DNA of 64,000 nt from Microvirga sp. (GTDB lineage Bacteria > Pseudomonadota > Alphaproteobacteria > Rhizobiales > Beijerinckiaceae): the NCBI RefSeq assembly GCF_014699075.1, contig NZ_JACXAB010000003.1, positions 124,001 to 188,000 of the forward strand, read 5' to 3'. Shown here piece after piece: positions 1-7,561 of this stretch (positions within the stretch are counted from its first letter, which is position 1; every line of letters begins with the position of its first letter). The position numbers and the translations under genes are program-made. Below the pieces are notes generated by a model, which searched no databases, was not told where the DNA came from, and worked only from the letters and a program-made list of their open reading frames with translations.

Positions 1-722
1 GAGCCGTCGTAATGCTCGACCACGGCGGTGCAGGATTCGACCCAGTCACCCGTGTTTACATAAGCCACCCCGAACTGGTCGTGCATGACCGCATGATGGA
101 TGTGGCCGCAGATCACGCCGTCGGCCTCATGGCGCGCGGCCTCGGCAGCGAGCAGTTCCTCGAACCGGCTGATGTAGTTGACCGCGTTCTTGACCCTCAG
201 CTTGGCCCAGGACGAGAGGGACCAGTAGGTCAGCCCGAGGCGCCGCCGGATCATGTTGAGATGGGTGTTGATGAAGAGAGCGGCCGTATAGGCCCCGTCC
301 CCGAGGAGCGCCAGCCACCGGGCGTGCCGGACCACGAGATCGAACTGGTCCCCATGGATCACGAGGTAGCGCTTGCCGTCGGCGGCCTCGTGCAGGGCAT
401 AATCCGCCAGCTCGATGCCTCCGAGATTGACCCCGAGATAATCGCGCAGGAACTCGTCATGATTGCCGGGGAGGTAGATGAGGCGGGCCCCTTTCCGCAC
501 CTTGCGCAGGAGCTTCTGCACCACATCGTTATGCGTCTGCGGCCAGTACCAGCCCGATTTCAGCTTCCATCCGTCGACGATGTCGCCGACGAGATAGATG
601 GTGTCAGCGTCATAAGCCTTGAGGAAGTCGAGCAACGCGTCTGCCTGGCACCCCCTGGTGCCGAGATGGAGGTCAGACAGAAACAGCGTTCGCACGCGAA
701 TGGGATCTGCGTCCTGAGCCAT
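1..722 (-). CDS. LpxH-like UDP-2,3-diacylglucosamine diphosphatase family metallophosphoesterase (3' end cut)
   Basis: This is a calcineurin-like metallophosphoesterase whose C-terminus lies beyond the left edge; 240 residues are visible. Translating the minus strand from the ATG at 722 gives every metal-binding block of the family: D17 and H19 in SDLHLG, GDIVDGW around D47, GNHD at 86-89, HGD at 123-125 and GHIHH at 206-210. The spacing and the W-rich stretch after GDIVDGW fit the UDP-2,3-diacylglucosamine pyrophosphatase (LpxH-like, COG2908) family, which acts in lipid A synthesis. Many alphaproteobacteria use LpxI for that step, so the true substrate of this paralogue is uncertain. A long open frame on the opposite strand over the same bases is a shadow. 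Confidence 0.85.
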   Translation of the reverse strand, partial: MAQDADPIRVRTLFLSDLHLGTRGCQADALLDFLKAYDADTIYLVGDIVDGWKLKSGWYWPQTHNDVVQKLLRKVRKGARLIYLPGNHDEFLRDYLGVNLGGIELADYALHEAADGKRYLVIHGDQFDLVVRHARWLALLGDGAYTAALFINTHLNMIRRRLGLTYWSLSSWAKLRVKNAVNYISRFEELLAAEAARHEADGVICGHIHHAVMHDQFGVAYVNTGDWVESCTAVVEHYDG

Positions 723-844
723 GGGCCTCCCCGACGAGCTTGCGGAACCGAGACAATCGGATTCGCATCTCGTCCCCATGACGGTTTGCCTGCAGATTTG
801 TGACGGTCCGTGAAGACAATTCCAAGATGGCGTAGGTTGCCCTA

Positions 845-895
845 AAGCATCGGACCCAAAAGTGGATTTGCACTTTTGGGATTGATCCGATGCTT
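845..895. repeat. Palindromic element, nested hairpin
   Basis: Outer arms AAGCATCGGA (845-854) and TCCGATGCTT (886-895) enclose inner arms CCCAAAAGTG (855-864) and CACTTTTGGG (871-880). All arms pair perfectly, leaving a 6-nt loop and a 5-nt bulge. It lies in the gap between two divergent genes and resembles the dispersed palindromic elements common in Hyphomicrobiales genomes. Confidence 0.75.
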
Positions 896-908
896 CTTCC
901 TTGATTGA

Positions 909-977
909 GAGCATCGTGTGACCGGAAAACCGGGTCCACTTTTCGCTAGAGCGGCCCGCTGGGTCCGCACGATGCTC
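909..977. repeat. Second palindromic element of the same cluster
   Basis: Perfect 10-bp terminal inverted repeats GAGCATCGTG (909-918) and CACGATGCTC (968-977) bracket an interior that contains an accgggtccactttt core. The core resembles that of the element at 14895-14938. It lies 13 bp downstream of the first palindrome and ends 35 bp before the next gene. It is probably a non-coding dispersed repeat; a regulatory or terminator role is possible. Confidence 0.65.
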
Positions 978-1012
978 TAGAGGGTCCCCTGCGGATCAGA
1001 CGGAGACCATGG

Positions 1013-1261
1013 ATGAGCGTGCCTGACATCATAGGGCTGGCCGGAGTTGTGGCCTATCTGTCGGCCTACGGCCTGTTGCAGCTGGGAATCCTGAAGGCGG
1101 AGGATCTGCGCTATGCACTCCTCAATGCGGTCGGGGCGCTCCTGATCCTCTATTCGCTGATCTTCGATTTCAACCTGGCGTCCTTCGTGACGCAAGCGGC
1201 GTGGCTTGTTCTGACTCCCCTGGGCTACATTCGCTCACGCATGAAAGGCCGGACGACCTGA
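1013..1261 (+). CDS. Small integral membrane protein, CBU_0592-like
   Basis: This 82-residue protein is almost entirely hydrophobic, with about three membrane segments (roughly residues 4-24, 33-50 and 55-73) and a basic tail ending RSRMKGRTT. The pattern of a GxxGVxAYLxAYxLLQ start, an aligned LNxxGAxLIxxSLxxxxNxxSxxxQ middle and a short basic end is that of the CBU_0592 family of small membrane proteins, whose function is unknown. GGAG at 1002-1005 supports the ATG at 1013 over the overlapping ATG at 1009, which is out of frame. Confidence 0.65.
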   Translation: MSVPDIIGLAGVVAYLSAYGLLQLGILKAEDLRYALLNAVGALLILYSLIFDFNLASFVTQAAWLVLTPLGYIRSRMKGRTT

Positions 1262-1336
1262 ACCCGGACCAATCCCATGCACCCGGCGCAGGGGCTTTCG
1301 ACCCGAATGAGGCTTCACGCAGCCGCCTGAACGTGG

Positions 1337-2317
1337 TTGTCTGCCTCCCCTCGCCAGCGACCCACCCGTGACGATGCGCCTCCTGTGAAACCTCTCCTAG
1401 GGATATCCCTCAAAGTCTTGTCCGCCCTCGTCTTCACGATGATGTCGGCGACGCTCAAGACGATGATGGTCCGCTACCCGATCGGAGAAGTCGTGTTCTT
1501 CCGCTCGGCCTTTGCGCTGCTGCCGCTTCTGGTGTGGCTCAAATGGCAGGGGGATCTCATCAACGCGGTCAGGACGAGGAACGTCGTCGGGCATTTCAAG
1601 CGCGGCCTGATCGGCACGAGCGGCATGTATCTTGGCTTTGCGGCCCTGTCCTACCTGCCACTCCACGATGCCATCGCCATCGGCTATGCCTCGCCGCTGA
1701 TCGTCGTGATCCTGGCGGCGCTGCTTCTCAACGAGAAGGTCCGGGCCTACCGCTGGACGGCCGTCGGTATTGGGTTCGCGGGCGTTCTGATCATGCTCTC
1801 CCCCTATCTGAAGCTCGAGACCTTCTCAGGCGGTCTGGCTGCCGGCCCGACCCTGGGCGCCCTGTGCGCCTTCGCCGGCGCCTTCTGCTCCGCGGGCGCC
1901 ATGATCCAGGTGCGCCGCCTGACGGCGACCGAGAAGACGGGCGCCATCGTGTTCTATTTCTTCATCCTGGCGTCAGTCCTTTCCCTCTGCACGATCTTGC
2001 TCGGCTGGCGCATGCCGGATGCCCAGGACTGGGCCCTGTTCGTGGTTGCCGGGATCCTGGGCGGGATCGGGCAGATCCTGCTCACCCAGAGCTACCGTTT
2101 CGCCGACACGTCCGTCATCGCTCCCTTCGAGTACACCACGATGATCTGGGCGCTGCTGTTCGGCTGGTTCGTGTTCGGGGACCTGCCCACCGCGACCGTG
2201 CTCACCGGCGCCACCATCGTGGCGGTAACCGGCCTGTTCATCGTCTGGCGCGAGCACCAGCTCGGCTTGCTGCGCACCAAGGAGTTCCAGGCTGCACCCC
2301 AGCGGCCGGGGGTCTGA
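1337..2317 (+). CDS. DMT superfamily (EamA) transporter
   Basis: An inner-membrane permease of 326 residues with the ten-helix, two-repeat EamA architecture of drug/metabolite exporters. The repeat signatures are visible: an early RSxFALLPL stretch, LPLHDAIAIGYASPLIVVILAALLLNEKV at the end of repeat one, and FADTSVIAPFEYTTMIWALLFGWFVFGDLP in repeat two. The substrate cannot be read from sequence. The frame opens at a TTG (1337); a GTG at 1385, just before the first membrane helix, is an alternative start. The HTH-cupin regulator immediately downstream on the same strand may control it, as such pairs often do. Confidence 0.85.
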   Translation: MSASPRQRPTRDDAPPVKPLLGISLKVLSALVFTMMSATLKTMMVRYPIGEVVFFRSAFALLPLLVWLKWQGDLINAVRTRNVVGHFKRGLIGTSGMYLGFAALSYLPLHDAIAIGYASPLIVVILAALLLNEKVRAYRWTAVGIGFAGVLIMLSPYLKLETFSGGLAAGPTLGALCAFAGAFCSAGAMIQVRRLTATEKTGAIVFYFFILASVLSLCTILLGWRMPDAQDWALFVVAGILGGIGQILLTQSYRFADTSVIAPFEYTTMIWALLFGWFVFGDLPTATVLTGATIVAVTGLFIVWREHQLGLLRTKEFQAAPQRPGV

Positions 2318-2434
2318 AACGCCCTCAGGGGGATAAAGAAAGACCACGGCAGCTCCGACGCTTGACCCGCCCTGCCGATTACCCCACAACCGTTTTGAGG
2401 AACGAGCGTACGGTTTTTCAGAACAGAGGCAGCG

Positions 2435-3052
2435 ATGGGCGTCGAGGGCAAAGAGCGGAACCGGGAGCTGGAAACGGGCGCGCAGGTTCTGTCCGGCAAC
2501 ATGGGCAAGACGATCCAGCGCCTGCGCAAGGCCTACAACCTGTCCCTGTCGGAGCTTGCCGAGCAATCCGGGGTCGCCAAGTCGATCATCAGCCAGATCG
2601 AGCGCAACGAGACCAACCCGACGCTCGCCACCATCTGGCGGCTGAGCCAGGCTCTCGACGTGTCTATCGAGCGGGTGCTCGCCTCAGGGGATGAGGAGCC
2701 CTTCATCGAGAAGTCGTCCAAGGCCGACACGCCGATCCTCGTCTCCGAGGACGGCAAGATGCGGCTTGCCATCATCGGCTGGCTCAAGACCATCGAGTGG
2801 CTGCAATGGTACGACGTGCAGTCGGAGCCCGGCGGCGTGCTCGACTCCGACAGCCACCAGCGCGGCTCGGTGGAATGCCTGTCGGTTCTCGAGGGCGAGT
2901 TCGAGGTCGAGGTGGGCGGCGTCGTCCAGCAGGCGAAGGCCGGCGAAAGCCTGCGCTACCGCTGCGACCGCCCCCACTCCGTGCGCTGCATCGGCGACAA
3001 GCCCGGACGCGCCACCATGGTCTGCATCCTCAAGGCCGCCGTCATGGATTGA
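2435..3052 (+). CDS. XRE-family regulator with C-terminal cupin domain
   Basis: A 205-residue transcription regulator. An N-terminal helix-turn-helix spans about residues 25-80 (IQRLRKAYNLSLSELAEQSG, then the SxISQIERNxTNPTLATIWRLS recognition region). It is followed by a cupin barrel at about 125-203 with the SVECLSVLEGEFEVEVGG and RYRCDRPHSVRCIG strands. This HTH-cupin layout (PuuR/SutR type) usually senses a small metabolite in the cupin and controls a neighbouring transporter or catabolic gene. The likely partner is the EamA permease that ends 117 bp upstream. The ATG at 2435 is the first in frame. The ligand is unknown. Confidence 0.85.
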   Translation: MGVEGKERNRELETGAQVLSGNMGKTIQRLRKAYNLSLSELAEQSGVAKSIISQIERNETNPTLATIWRLSQALDVSIERVLASGDEEPFIEKSSKADTPILVSEDGKMRLAIIGWLKTIEWLQWYDVQSEPGGVLDSDSHQRGSVECLSVLEGEFEVEVGGVVQQAKAGESLRYRCDRPHSVRCIGDKPGRATMVCILKAAVMD

Positions 3053-3084
3053 GGCCTGTCCTCAATCCCGGATCTTCCACGCCT

Positions 3085-4017
3085 TTATTCCGGTCCCTTG
3101 AAGCCCTGCCTCGGCGGCAGGGACAGAAGGTACTCCGCCATGGCCTGCCGGTCCGCATCGGGCAGTTGGGCGGTGTTGGCCACAACAGCGCCCATCGGTC
3201 CGCCGACCGTATCGAACAGCGGCGTCTCGCCGGTCTTCAGCAATGTGGCCAATTCCTCGGGCGACCAGCCGCCGATGCCGCTTTGGTGCGGCGTGATGTT
3301 GGGAACGATGCCCCTGCCCTCCGGATCGGGACCACCCGCGAAGCGGCGCTCATCGATGATGGCGCCGGCAACATTGCGCTCGCTGTGGCACTCCACGCAG
3401 TGGCCCGGCCCTTCCACTAGGTAGGCTCCCCGGTTGAGGCTCGCCGACTTCGACGCATCCGGTTTGAAGACCTCTCCATCGAGGAAGGCCAGCTTCCAGA
3501 GGCCCACGCCGCGGCGGATGTTGAACGGGAATGGCAGTTCATGGTCCCGCGCACGGCCCTCGACGGCGGGCAGCGTCTGCATGAAGGCGAAGAGATCGGA
3601 GAGATCCTCAGCGCTCATGCGCTGATAGGACGTATAGGGAAACGCCGGATAGTAGTGGCGCCCATCCGGGGATACGCCATCGCGCATGGCGCGGATGAAG
3701 TCGGCCGTCGTCCACGAGCCGATGCCGTCCTGCTTGTGGGATGAGATATTCGGGACGTGAAACGTGCCGAACGGGGATTTCAGGGCATAGCCGCCCCCGA
3801 GACGCAGCTTGTCGTCGTTGTTGGGCACTGCGTGGCAGGAGGTGCAGCCTCCGGCGAAGAACAGGACGCGGCCGTTCTCGACGTTCGGGGGCCGGTTGGC
3901 ATCCGGGGCGGACGCCTCGGCGCGGATGAGGCGATAGGCCGAAGGCGATGTGAGGGCTAGGAAGCCGATCACGCCGAGAATGACCAGGGCGATGAGCCCT
4001 ACGAGCGCTTTACGCAT
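3085..4017 (-). CDS. Membrane-anchored diheme c-type cytochrome
   Basis: A 310-residue electron carrier with an uncleaved-looking N-terminal membrane segment (about residues 4-24) and two heme c sites, CTSCH at 58-62 and CVECH at 207-211. Each sits in its own cytochrome c domain. The overall pattern (GGYALKSPFGTFHVPNI, then WTTADFIRAMRDGVSPDGRHYYPAFPY) matches the cytochrome subunits that accept electrons from periplasmic alcohol, aldehyde or sugar dehydrogenases. No dehydrogenase gene is adjacent, so its donor is unknown. It lies just downstream of the cytochrome c' gene on the same strand, with a hairpin between them. Confidence 0.85.
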   Translation of the reverse strand: MRKALVGLIALVILGVIGFLALTSPSAYRLIRAEASAPDANRPPNVENGRVLFFAGGCTSCHAVPNNDDKLRLGGGYALKSPFGTFHVPNISSHKQDGIGSWTTADFIRAMRDGVSPDGRHYYPAFPYTSYQRMSAEDLSDLFAFMQTLPAVEGRARDHELPFPFNIRRGVGLWKLAFLDGEVFKPDASKSASLNRGAYLVEGPGHCVECHSERNVAGAIIDERRFAGGPDPEGRGIVPNITPHQSGIGGWSPEELATLLKTGETPLFDTVGGPMGAVVANTAQLPDADRQAMAEYLLSLPPRQGFKGPE

Positions 4018-4039
4018 CGCCTCTTCTCCAAATGAAATA

Positions 4040-4057
4040 GGCGGCCCAAAGGCCGCC
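4040..4057 (-). terminator. Hairpin after the cytochrome c' gene
   Basis: A perfect 7-bp GC stem, GGCGGCC (4040-4046) and GGCCGCC (4051-4057), has a 4-nt loop and is followed on the minus strand by a short T-rich run. It lies 20 bp beyond the cytochrome c' stop codon and before the next minus-strand gene, so it is a plausible intrinsic or attenuating terminator. Confidence 0.55.
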
Positions 4058-4077
4058 CATTGCTCAGCATCGTCCGA

Positions 4078-4515
4078 TCAAGAGGTCTTCTTGCGGAACT
4101 CGTTATGGCAGGCACCGCAGTTCTGGAGCACCTTCGGCATCTCGGTCTTGAAGGAAGCCTCATCCTTGATGGTGGCCAAGGCGGTCTGGGCGTCCTGGCT
4201 CATCTTGTTGCCGAGAGACTCGAACTTGGCCTTATTCTCCCAGATCGTCGGCAAAGCCTCGGTCTTCTCGGCGTTCTTCGAGCTTTCCGGGAACAAGGTG
4301 ACGAACTTCTTGGGGTTCTCGGCAAACACCTTCAGGCCGGCCTGAGCCTTGGCAAGATCGAAGGGTTCCTGGCCGCGCATCATGGCGCCGATCGGACGGG
4401 TCTGGGCGCCGATCTCTTTCATCAGAGCCTGACGCTGCTCGACCACATTGCTCTGGGCAATGGCGGCGGTCACCCCAATCGCCAGGAGGCTGGCGACGAA
4501 CATTGTACGCTTCAT
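4078..4515 (-). CDS. Cytochrome c' (class II cytochrome c)
   Basis: A 145-residue periplasmic cytochrome. A Sec signal peptide (about residues 1-20, ending AAIA) is followed by a helical-bundle domain with the heme site near the C-terminus, CGACH at 133-137, as expected for class II cytochromes. The ALMKEIGAQTRPIGAMMRGQEPFD start and LPTIWENKAKFE middle also match the family. Family members bind NO or CO or shuttle electrons and often protect against nitrosative stress. It is followed by the diheme cytochrome on the same strand, so a shared redox role is possible but unproven. Confidence 0.9.
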   Translation of the reverse strand: MKRTMFVASLLAIGVTAAIAQSNVVEQRQALMKEIGAQTRPIGAMMRGQEPFDLAKAQAGLKVFAENPKKFVTLFPESSKNAEKTEALPTIWENKAKFESLGNKMSQDAQTALATIKDEASFKTEMPKVLQNCGACHNEFRKKTS

Positions 4516-4652
4516 TTATATGTTTCCCTCGTGGGCACGACAGACGGTTTTCCTACGAACCGTCCTCGGCGGGGCAACATTAGCGCACAACTCCCCAAGC
4601 TTGAGCACTCTACTTTAGAACACATCTATGTGATCGTTCGAGAAACGGAGCC

Positions 4653-4970
4653 TCACTCCACCGACTCACCCGCGGCTGCCCAGTCCTTGAAGCCGCCCTT
4701 GTAGTGCTCGCGGATATCGCGGCGGGCTGCCTGAGCAAACTCGATGGCCCTGACGGACCGGACGCCTGCCGCACAGGAAAAGACGATTCGCTTCCCCTCG
4801 GGCAGCGTTGTGGGATCGAACATCGACAGCGGATGGGAGACGGAGCCTGGAATATGGCCGGCGGCGAACTCATGCGGCTCGCGGACGTCGACCAGGAGAA
4901 GGGAGCCTTCGCGTAGCCCCTGCTTGATGGCCTCACGGTCGAGATCGATAACCTGCGGCGCTTCGCTCAT
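4653..4970 (-). CDS. Rhodanese-like domain protein
   Basis: A single-domain, 105-residue cytoplasmic rhodanese. It carries the CH2A block LLVDVREPHEFAAGHIPGS and the active-site loop CAAGVRS with Cys66, the residue expected to hold the persulfide sulfur. I place the start at the ATG at 4970, because GGAGGAG lies just upstream on the minus strand; an upstream in-frame start at 5000 lacks this. The physiological sulfur donor and acceptor are unknown. Confidence 0.85.
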   Translation of the reverse strand: MSEAPQVIDLDREAIKQGLREGSLLLVDVREPHEFAAGHIPGSVSHPLSMFDPTTLPEGKRIVFSCAAGVRSVRAIEFAQAARRDIREHYKGGFKDWAAAGESVE

Positions 4971-5034
4971 GAAAACTCCTCCCTGCTGTGTCTGCCACAT
5001 ATCGGCATCGCAGGGAGGAGCGCAATCCGAGCCT

Positions 5035-5481
5035 CTACGAAAGCGGCGGAATCCGCAGGACCCAGCCCGGCTGGATCATGTCGGGATCCTTGACCGGGGG
5101 CGAATTGGCTTTGACGATCTCGGTGTGCTTCGCGCCCTTGCCTTTGCCGTAGTGCTTCTCGGCGATCTCCCAGAGGGTATCCCCCTTCTGGACCGTGTAC
5201 ATCGTTGACTGGGCCGACGGCTGCTGGACCTGGAGATCGGAGGTATCGACCTCGGCGACGCCATAGGTGTTGCCGAGGGACAGGATGATCTTCTCGGCTT
5301 CCTCCTGGTTCATGGCTTGGCCCGACAGCTTGACCTTGTCGCCTTCGACCTGGATTCCGAGCTTGCTGGCGTCGAACCCGTGCCCCTGGACCTCCTGCTG
5401 CAGCTTCTCCGGCGTGGCAGCGGCGGCGCTTCCGCCGAAGATCTTGGCCCCGGCCTCCTTGATGAACTTGAACAGGCCCAT
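5035..5481 (-). CDS. kbp: Kbp/YgaU-like BON and LysM domain protein
   Basis: A 148-residue cytoplasmic protein with no signal peptide. An N-terminal MGLFKFIKEAGAKIF stretch leads into a BON domain (about residues 25-85, with GIQVEGDKVKLSGQA) and a C-terminal LysM domain (about 93-146, YTVQKGDTLWEIAEKHYG to PGWVLRIP). Order, length and the opening residues match E. coli Kbp (YgaU), a potassium-binding protein that needs both domains for K+ binding. The insertion of a short KGKGAKHTE stretch in LysM is typical of homologues. The role here is transferred from the family. Confidence 0.85.
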   Translation of the reverse strand: MGLFKFIKEAGAKIFGGSAAAATPEKLQQEVQGHGFDASKLGIQVEGDKVKLSGQAMNQEEAEKIILSLGNTYGVAEVDTSDLQVQQPSAQSTMYTVQKGDTLWEIAEKHYGKGKGAKHTEIVKANSPPVKDPDMIQPGWVLRIPPLS

Positions 5482-5559
5482 GTCGTCCTCCTCTCACTAT
5501 GCTCAGCTCAAGACAGCCAAGCTCAGACGATGACGCGCAGGGACCCGAACGGTTCCGCG

Positions 5560-6999
5560 TTAAGCCAGGCTCGAGAACACGTCTGCCAGCGACGGCAACC
5601 GATCCTTGAGCCGCAGAAGGGCGATCAGCTCGATCTGCACGATGGCCGTCGCGAACTCCTGCTCCGGATCATGCTCAAGCCGCTCCTCGAAGGCCGTGAG
5701 GATCTCGTCCTTGGAGCGTCCCTTCACCGCCATGATGAACGGGAAGCCGAATTTTTCCTTGTAGAGATCGTTGAGGGCCAGGAAGCGGTCGCGCTCCTCC
5801 TCCGTCAGGCTGTTGAGCCCGGCAGACGACTGCTCGTTGCGGGAGTCGGCCGTCAAATCGGCGAGCTTGAGGCGCCCGGCAAGATCGGGATGGGCGTTGA
5901 TCAGCGCCAGCTTCTGCCCGTGGCTTGCCCCCGAGAGCACATGCACCATGGCGGCATGAAGCCCCTCGGCCGTGTCCTGGCCGGTGGTGAGGCCGGCGTC
6001 AAAAGCCCGCTCGGCGATCCAGGGCGAATGCTCGAAGATGTCGCCGAAGGCCTCCACGAAGAGCGCGCGGCTCATGGTGCTGGGCTTCAGGCCCACCGGG
6101 CGGTGCTGCCGGAGCCAGTGGCGTGCGATGTCGATGCGACGGGCTACCCAGACATCTTCATGGGATGCGACATAGTCCAGAAAGCGCGCCAGCGCGGCGG
6201 CCCGCCCGGGGCGGCCCACGAGTCGGCAATGGAGACCAACTGAGAGCATCTTCGGCGCAGTCTCGCCTTCGGCATAAAGGTTGTCGAACGAGTCCTTCAG
6301 ATAGGCGAAGAACTGGTCGCCCGCATTGAAGCCCTGCGGGGTGGCAAAGCGCATGTCGTTGGCGTCCAGCGTATAGGGCACGATGAGCTGCTGCCTGTCC
6401 CCATGCTGCTCCCAATAGGGCAGCTCGTCGGCATAGGAGTCGGCGCTGTAGAGGAAGCCGCCCTCCTCCGCCACGAGGCGGTTGGTGTGCTCCGAGGTGC
6501 GGCCCGTATACCAGCCGAGCGGCCGTTCGCCCGTCACCTCGGTGTGGATGCGGATCGCCTCCTTCATATGCGCCCGCTCCTCTTCCGAGGAGAAGTCGCG
6601 ATAGTCGATCCACTTGAGCCCATGGCTCGCGATCTCCCAGTTGGCTTCCTTCATGGCCGCGACCGCTTCCGGATTGCGCATGAGGGCTGTGGCGACGCCG
6701 TAGACCGTCACCGGCATGCCGCGTTCGGTGAACATCCGCCACAGGCGCCAGAAGCCGGCGCGGGAGCCGTATTCGTAGATCGACTCCATGCTCATATGCC
6801 GCTGGCCGGGCCATGCCTGGGCGCCCACGATCTCCGACAGGAAGGCCTCGGAGGCGCGATCGCCGTGGAGAATGTTGTTCTCGCCGCCCTCCTCGTAGTT
6901 GATCACGAACTGCACGCAGATCCGTGCGCCGTTCGGCCAGCGCGGATGCGGCGGGTTGCGGCCATAGCCGACGAGGTCGCGGGGATAGGAGGCGGGCAT
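5560..6999 (-). CDS. puuE-uraD: Bifunctional allantoinase (PuuE) / OHCU decarboxylase (UraD)
   Basis: A 479-residue fusion of two enzymes of the urate-to-allantoate pathway. Residues 1 to about 305 are a polysaccharide-deacetylase-like allantoinase (PuuE), with YPRDLVGYGRNPPHPRWPNGARICVQFVINYEEGGE at the start and WEIASHGLKWIDY in the core. Residues from about 313 to the end are 2-oxo-4-hydroxy-4-carboxy-5-ureidoimidazoline decarboxylase (UraD), with FGDIFEHSPWIAE carrying the expected catalytic His and FPFIMAVKGRS near the end. It starts 2 bp after uraH. GGAAG precedes the ATG. The two domains act in sequence, UraD making allantoin and PuuE opening it, so the fusion could aid transfer. Confidence 0.92.
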   Translation of the reverse strand: MPASYPRDLVGYGRNPPHPRWPNGARICVQFVINYEEGGENNILHGDRASEAFLSEIVGAQAWPGQRHMSMESIYEYGSRAGFWRLWRMFTERGMPVTVYGVATALMRNPEAVAAMKEANWEIASHGLKWIDYRDFSSEEERAHMKEAIRIHTEVTGERPLGWYTGRTSEHTNRLVAEEGGFLYSADSYADELPYWEQHGDRQQLIVPYTLDANDMRFATPQGFNAGDQFFAYLKDSFDNLYAEGETAPKMLSVGLHCRLVGRPGRAAALARFLDYVASHEDVWVARRIDIARHWLRQHRPVGLKPSTMSRALFVEAFGDIFEHSPWIAERAFDAGLTTGQDTAEGLHAAMVHVLSGASHGQKLALINAHPDLAGRLKLADLTADSRNEQSSAGLNSLTEEERDRFLALNDLYKEKFGFPFIMAVKGRSKDEILTAFEERLEHDPEQEFATAIVQIELIALLRLKDRLPSLADVFSSLA

Positions 7000-7001
7000 G
7001 G

Positions 7002-7355
7002 TCAGCTTCCTCGATAGGTGGAATAGCTCCAGGGGGAGGCGAGGAGCGGAACATGGTAATGCCCGTCGGGCTCGGCGATGGTGAATCGGATCGGCACGAT
7101 GTCCAGGAACGGCGGATCGGCCATGGCCGTGCCGAGCGCCTTGAAATAGGCCCCGATCTCGAAGACGAGTTCGTAGGTTCCGATGCGGAAGGCTTCACCG
7201 ATCATCAGCGGCGCATCCGTGCGCCCGTCCGCGTTGGTGACGGTGCGCAGGACGGAGCGGCGCCCCTCGCCCTCGATGGCAAACAGTTCGATGACGACGC
7301 CGCGGGCGGGCTTGCCGTTGACGGTGTCCAGAACGTGGGTGGACAGGCGACCCAT
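7002..7355 (-). CDS. uraH: 5-hydroxyisourate hydrolase (transthyretin-like)
   Basis: At 117 residues this has the usual length for HIU hydrolase. It hydrolyses 5-hydroxyisourate, the urate oxidase product, to OHCU. The diagnostic signatures are present: LSTHVLDTVNGKPA at the N-terminus (active-site His), a central RTDAPL, and the C-terminal YHVPLLASPWSYSTYRGS ending in the invariant YRGS. It is the first gene of the minus-strand unit, directly followed by the PuuE-UraD fusion, and is divergent from puuD. The product of PuuD therefore feeds straight into this enzyme. Confidence 0.95.
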   Translation of the reverse strand: MGRLSTHVLDTVNGKPARGVVIELFAIEGEGRRSVLRTVTNADGRTDAPLMIGEAFRIGTYELVFEIGAYFKALGTAMADPPFLDIVPIRFTIAEPDGHYHVPLLASPWSYSTYRGS

Positions 7356-7440
7356 GAAACCTCGCGGATGGGAGAAAGGGCAGATCGAACCCGGGATTCT
7401 TTCGGACCCGCGCGTTCCGCGTCAAGCCACATCCATCGAA

Positions 7441-7488
7441 CCTGTTGTGAAAAGGCAGGTTTGACGGGAAACGGTTCCTGTTGAAAAA
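7441..7488. promoter_or_regulatory. Direct repeats in the uraH-puuD divergent promoter gap
   Basis: The 206-bp gap between uraH and puuD contains two similar blocks, CCTGTTGTGAAAA (7441-7453) and CCTGTTGAAAAA (7477-7488), 36 bp apart start to start. These could be binding sites for a regulator shared by both transcription units. No regulator of the ureide pathway is encoded in the window. Confidence 0.35.
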
Positions 7489-7561
7489 GCTTAAGCCACG
7501 GCCTATCGCAATCACGACCGCCGCCCTAGGCTAAGCATCCGTTCAATTTATCAGTGACTGC

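Noticed and set aside
12-803. 263-residue open frame on the plus strand
   Set aside because: It lies opposite the metallophosphoesterase, whose minus-strand translation has all family motifs; the plus frame has no recognisable features.
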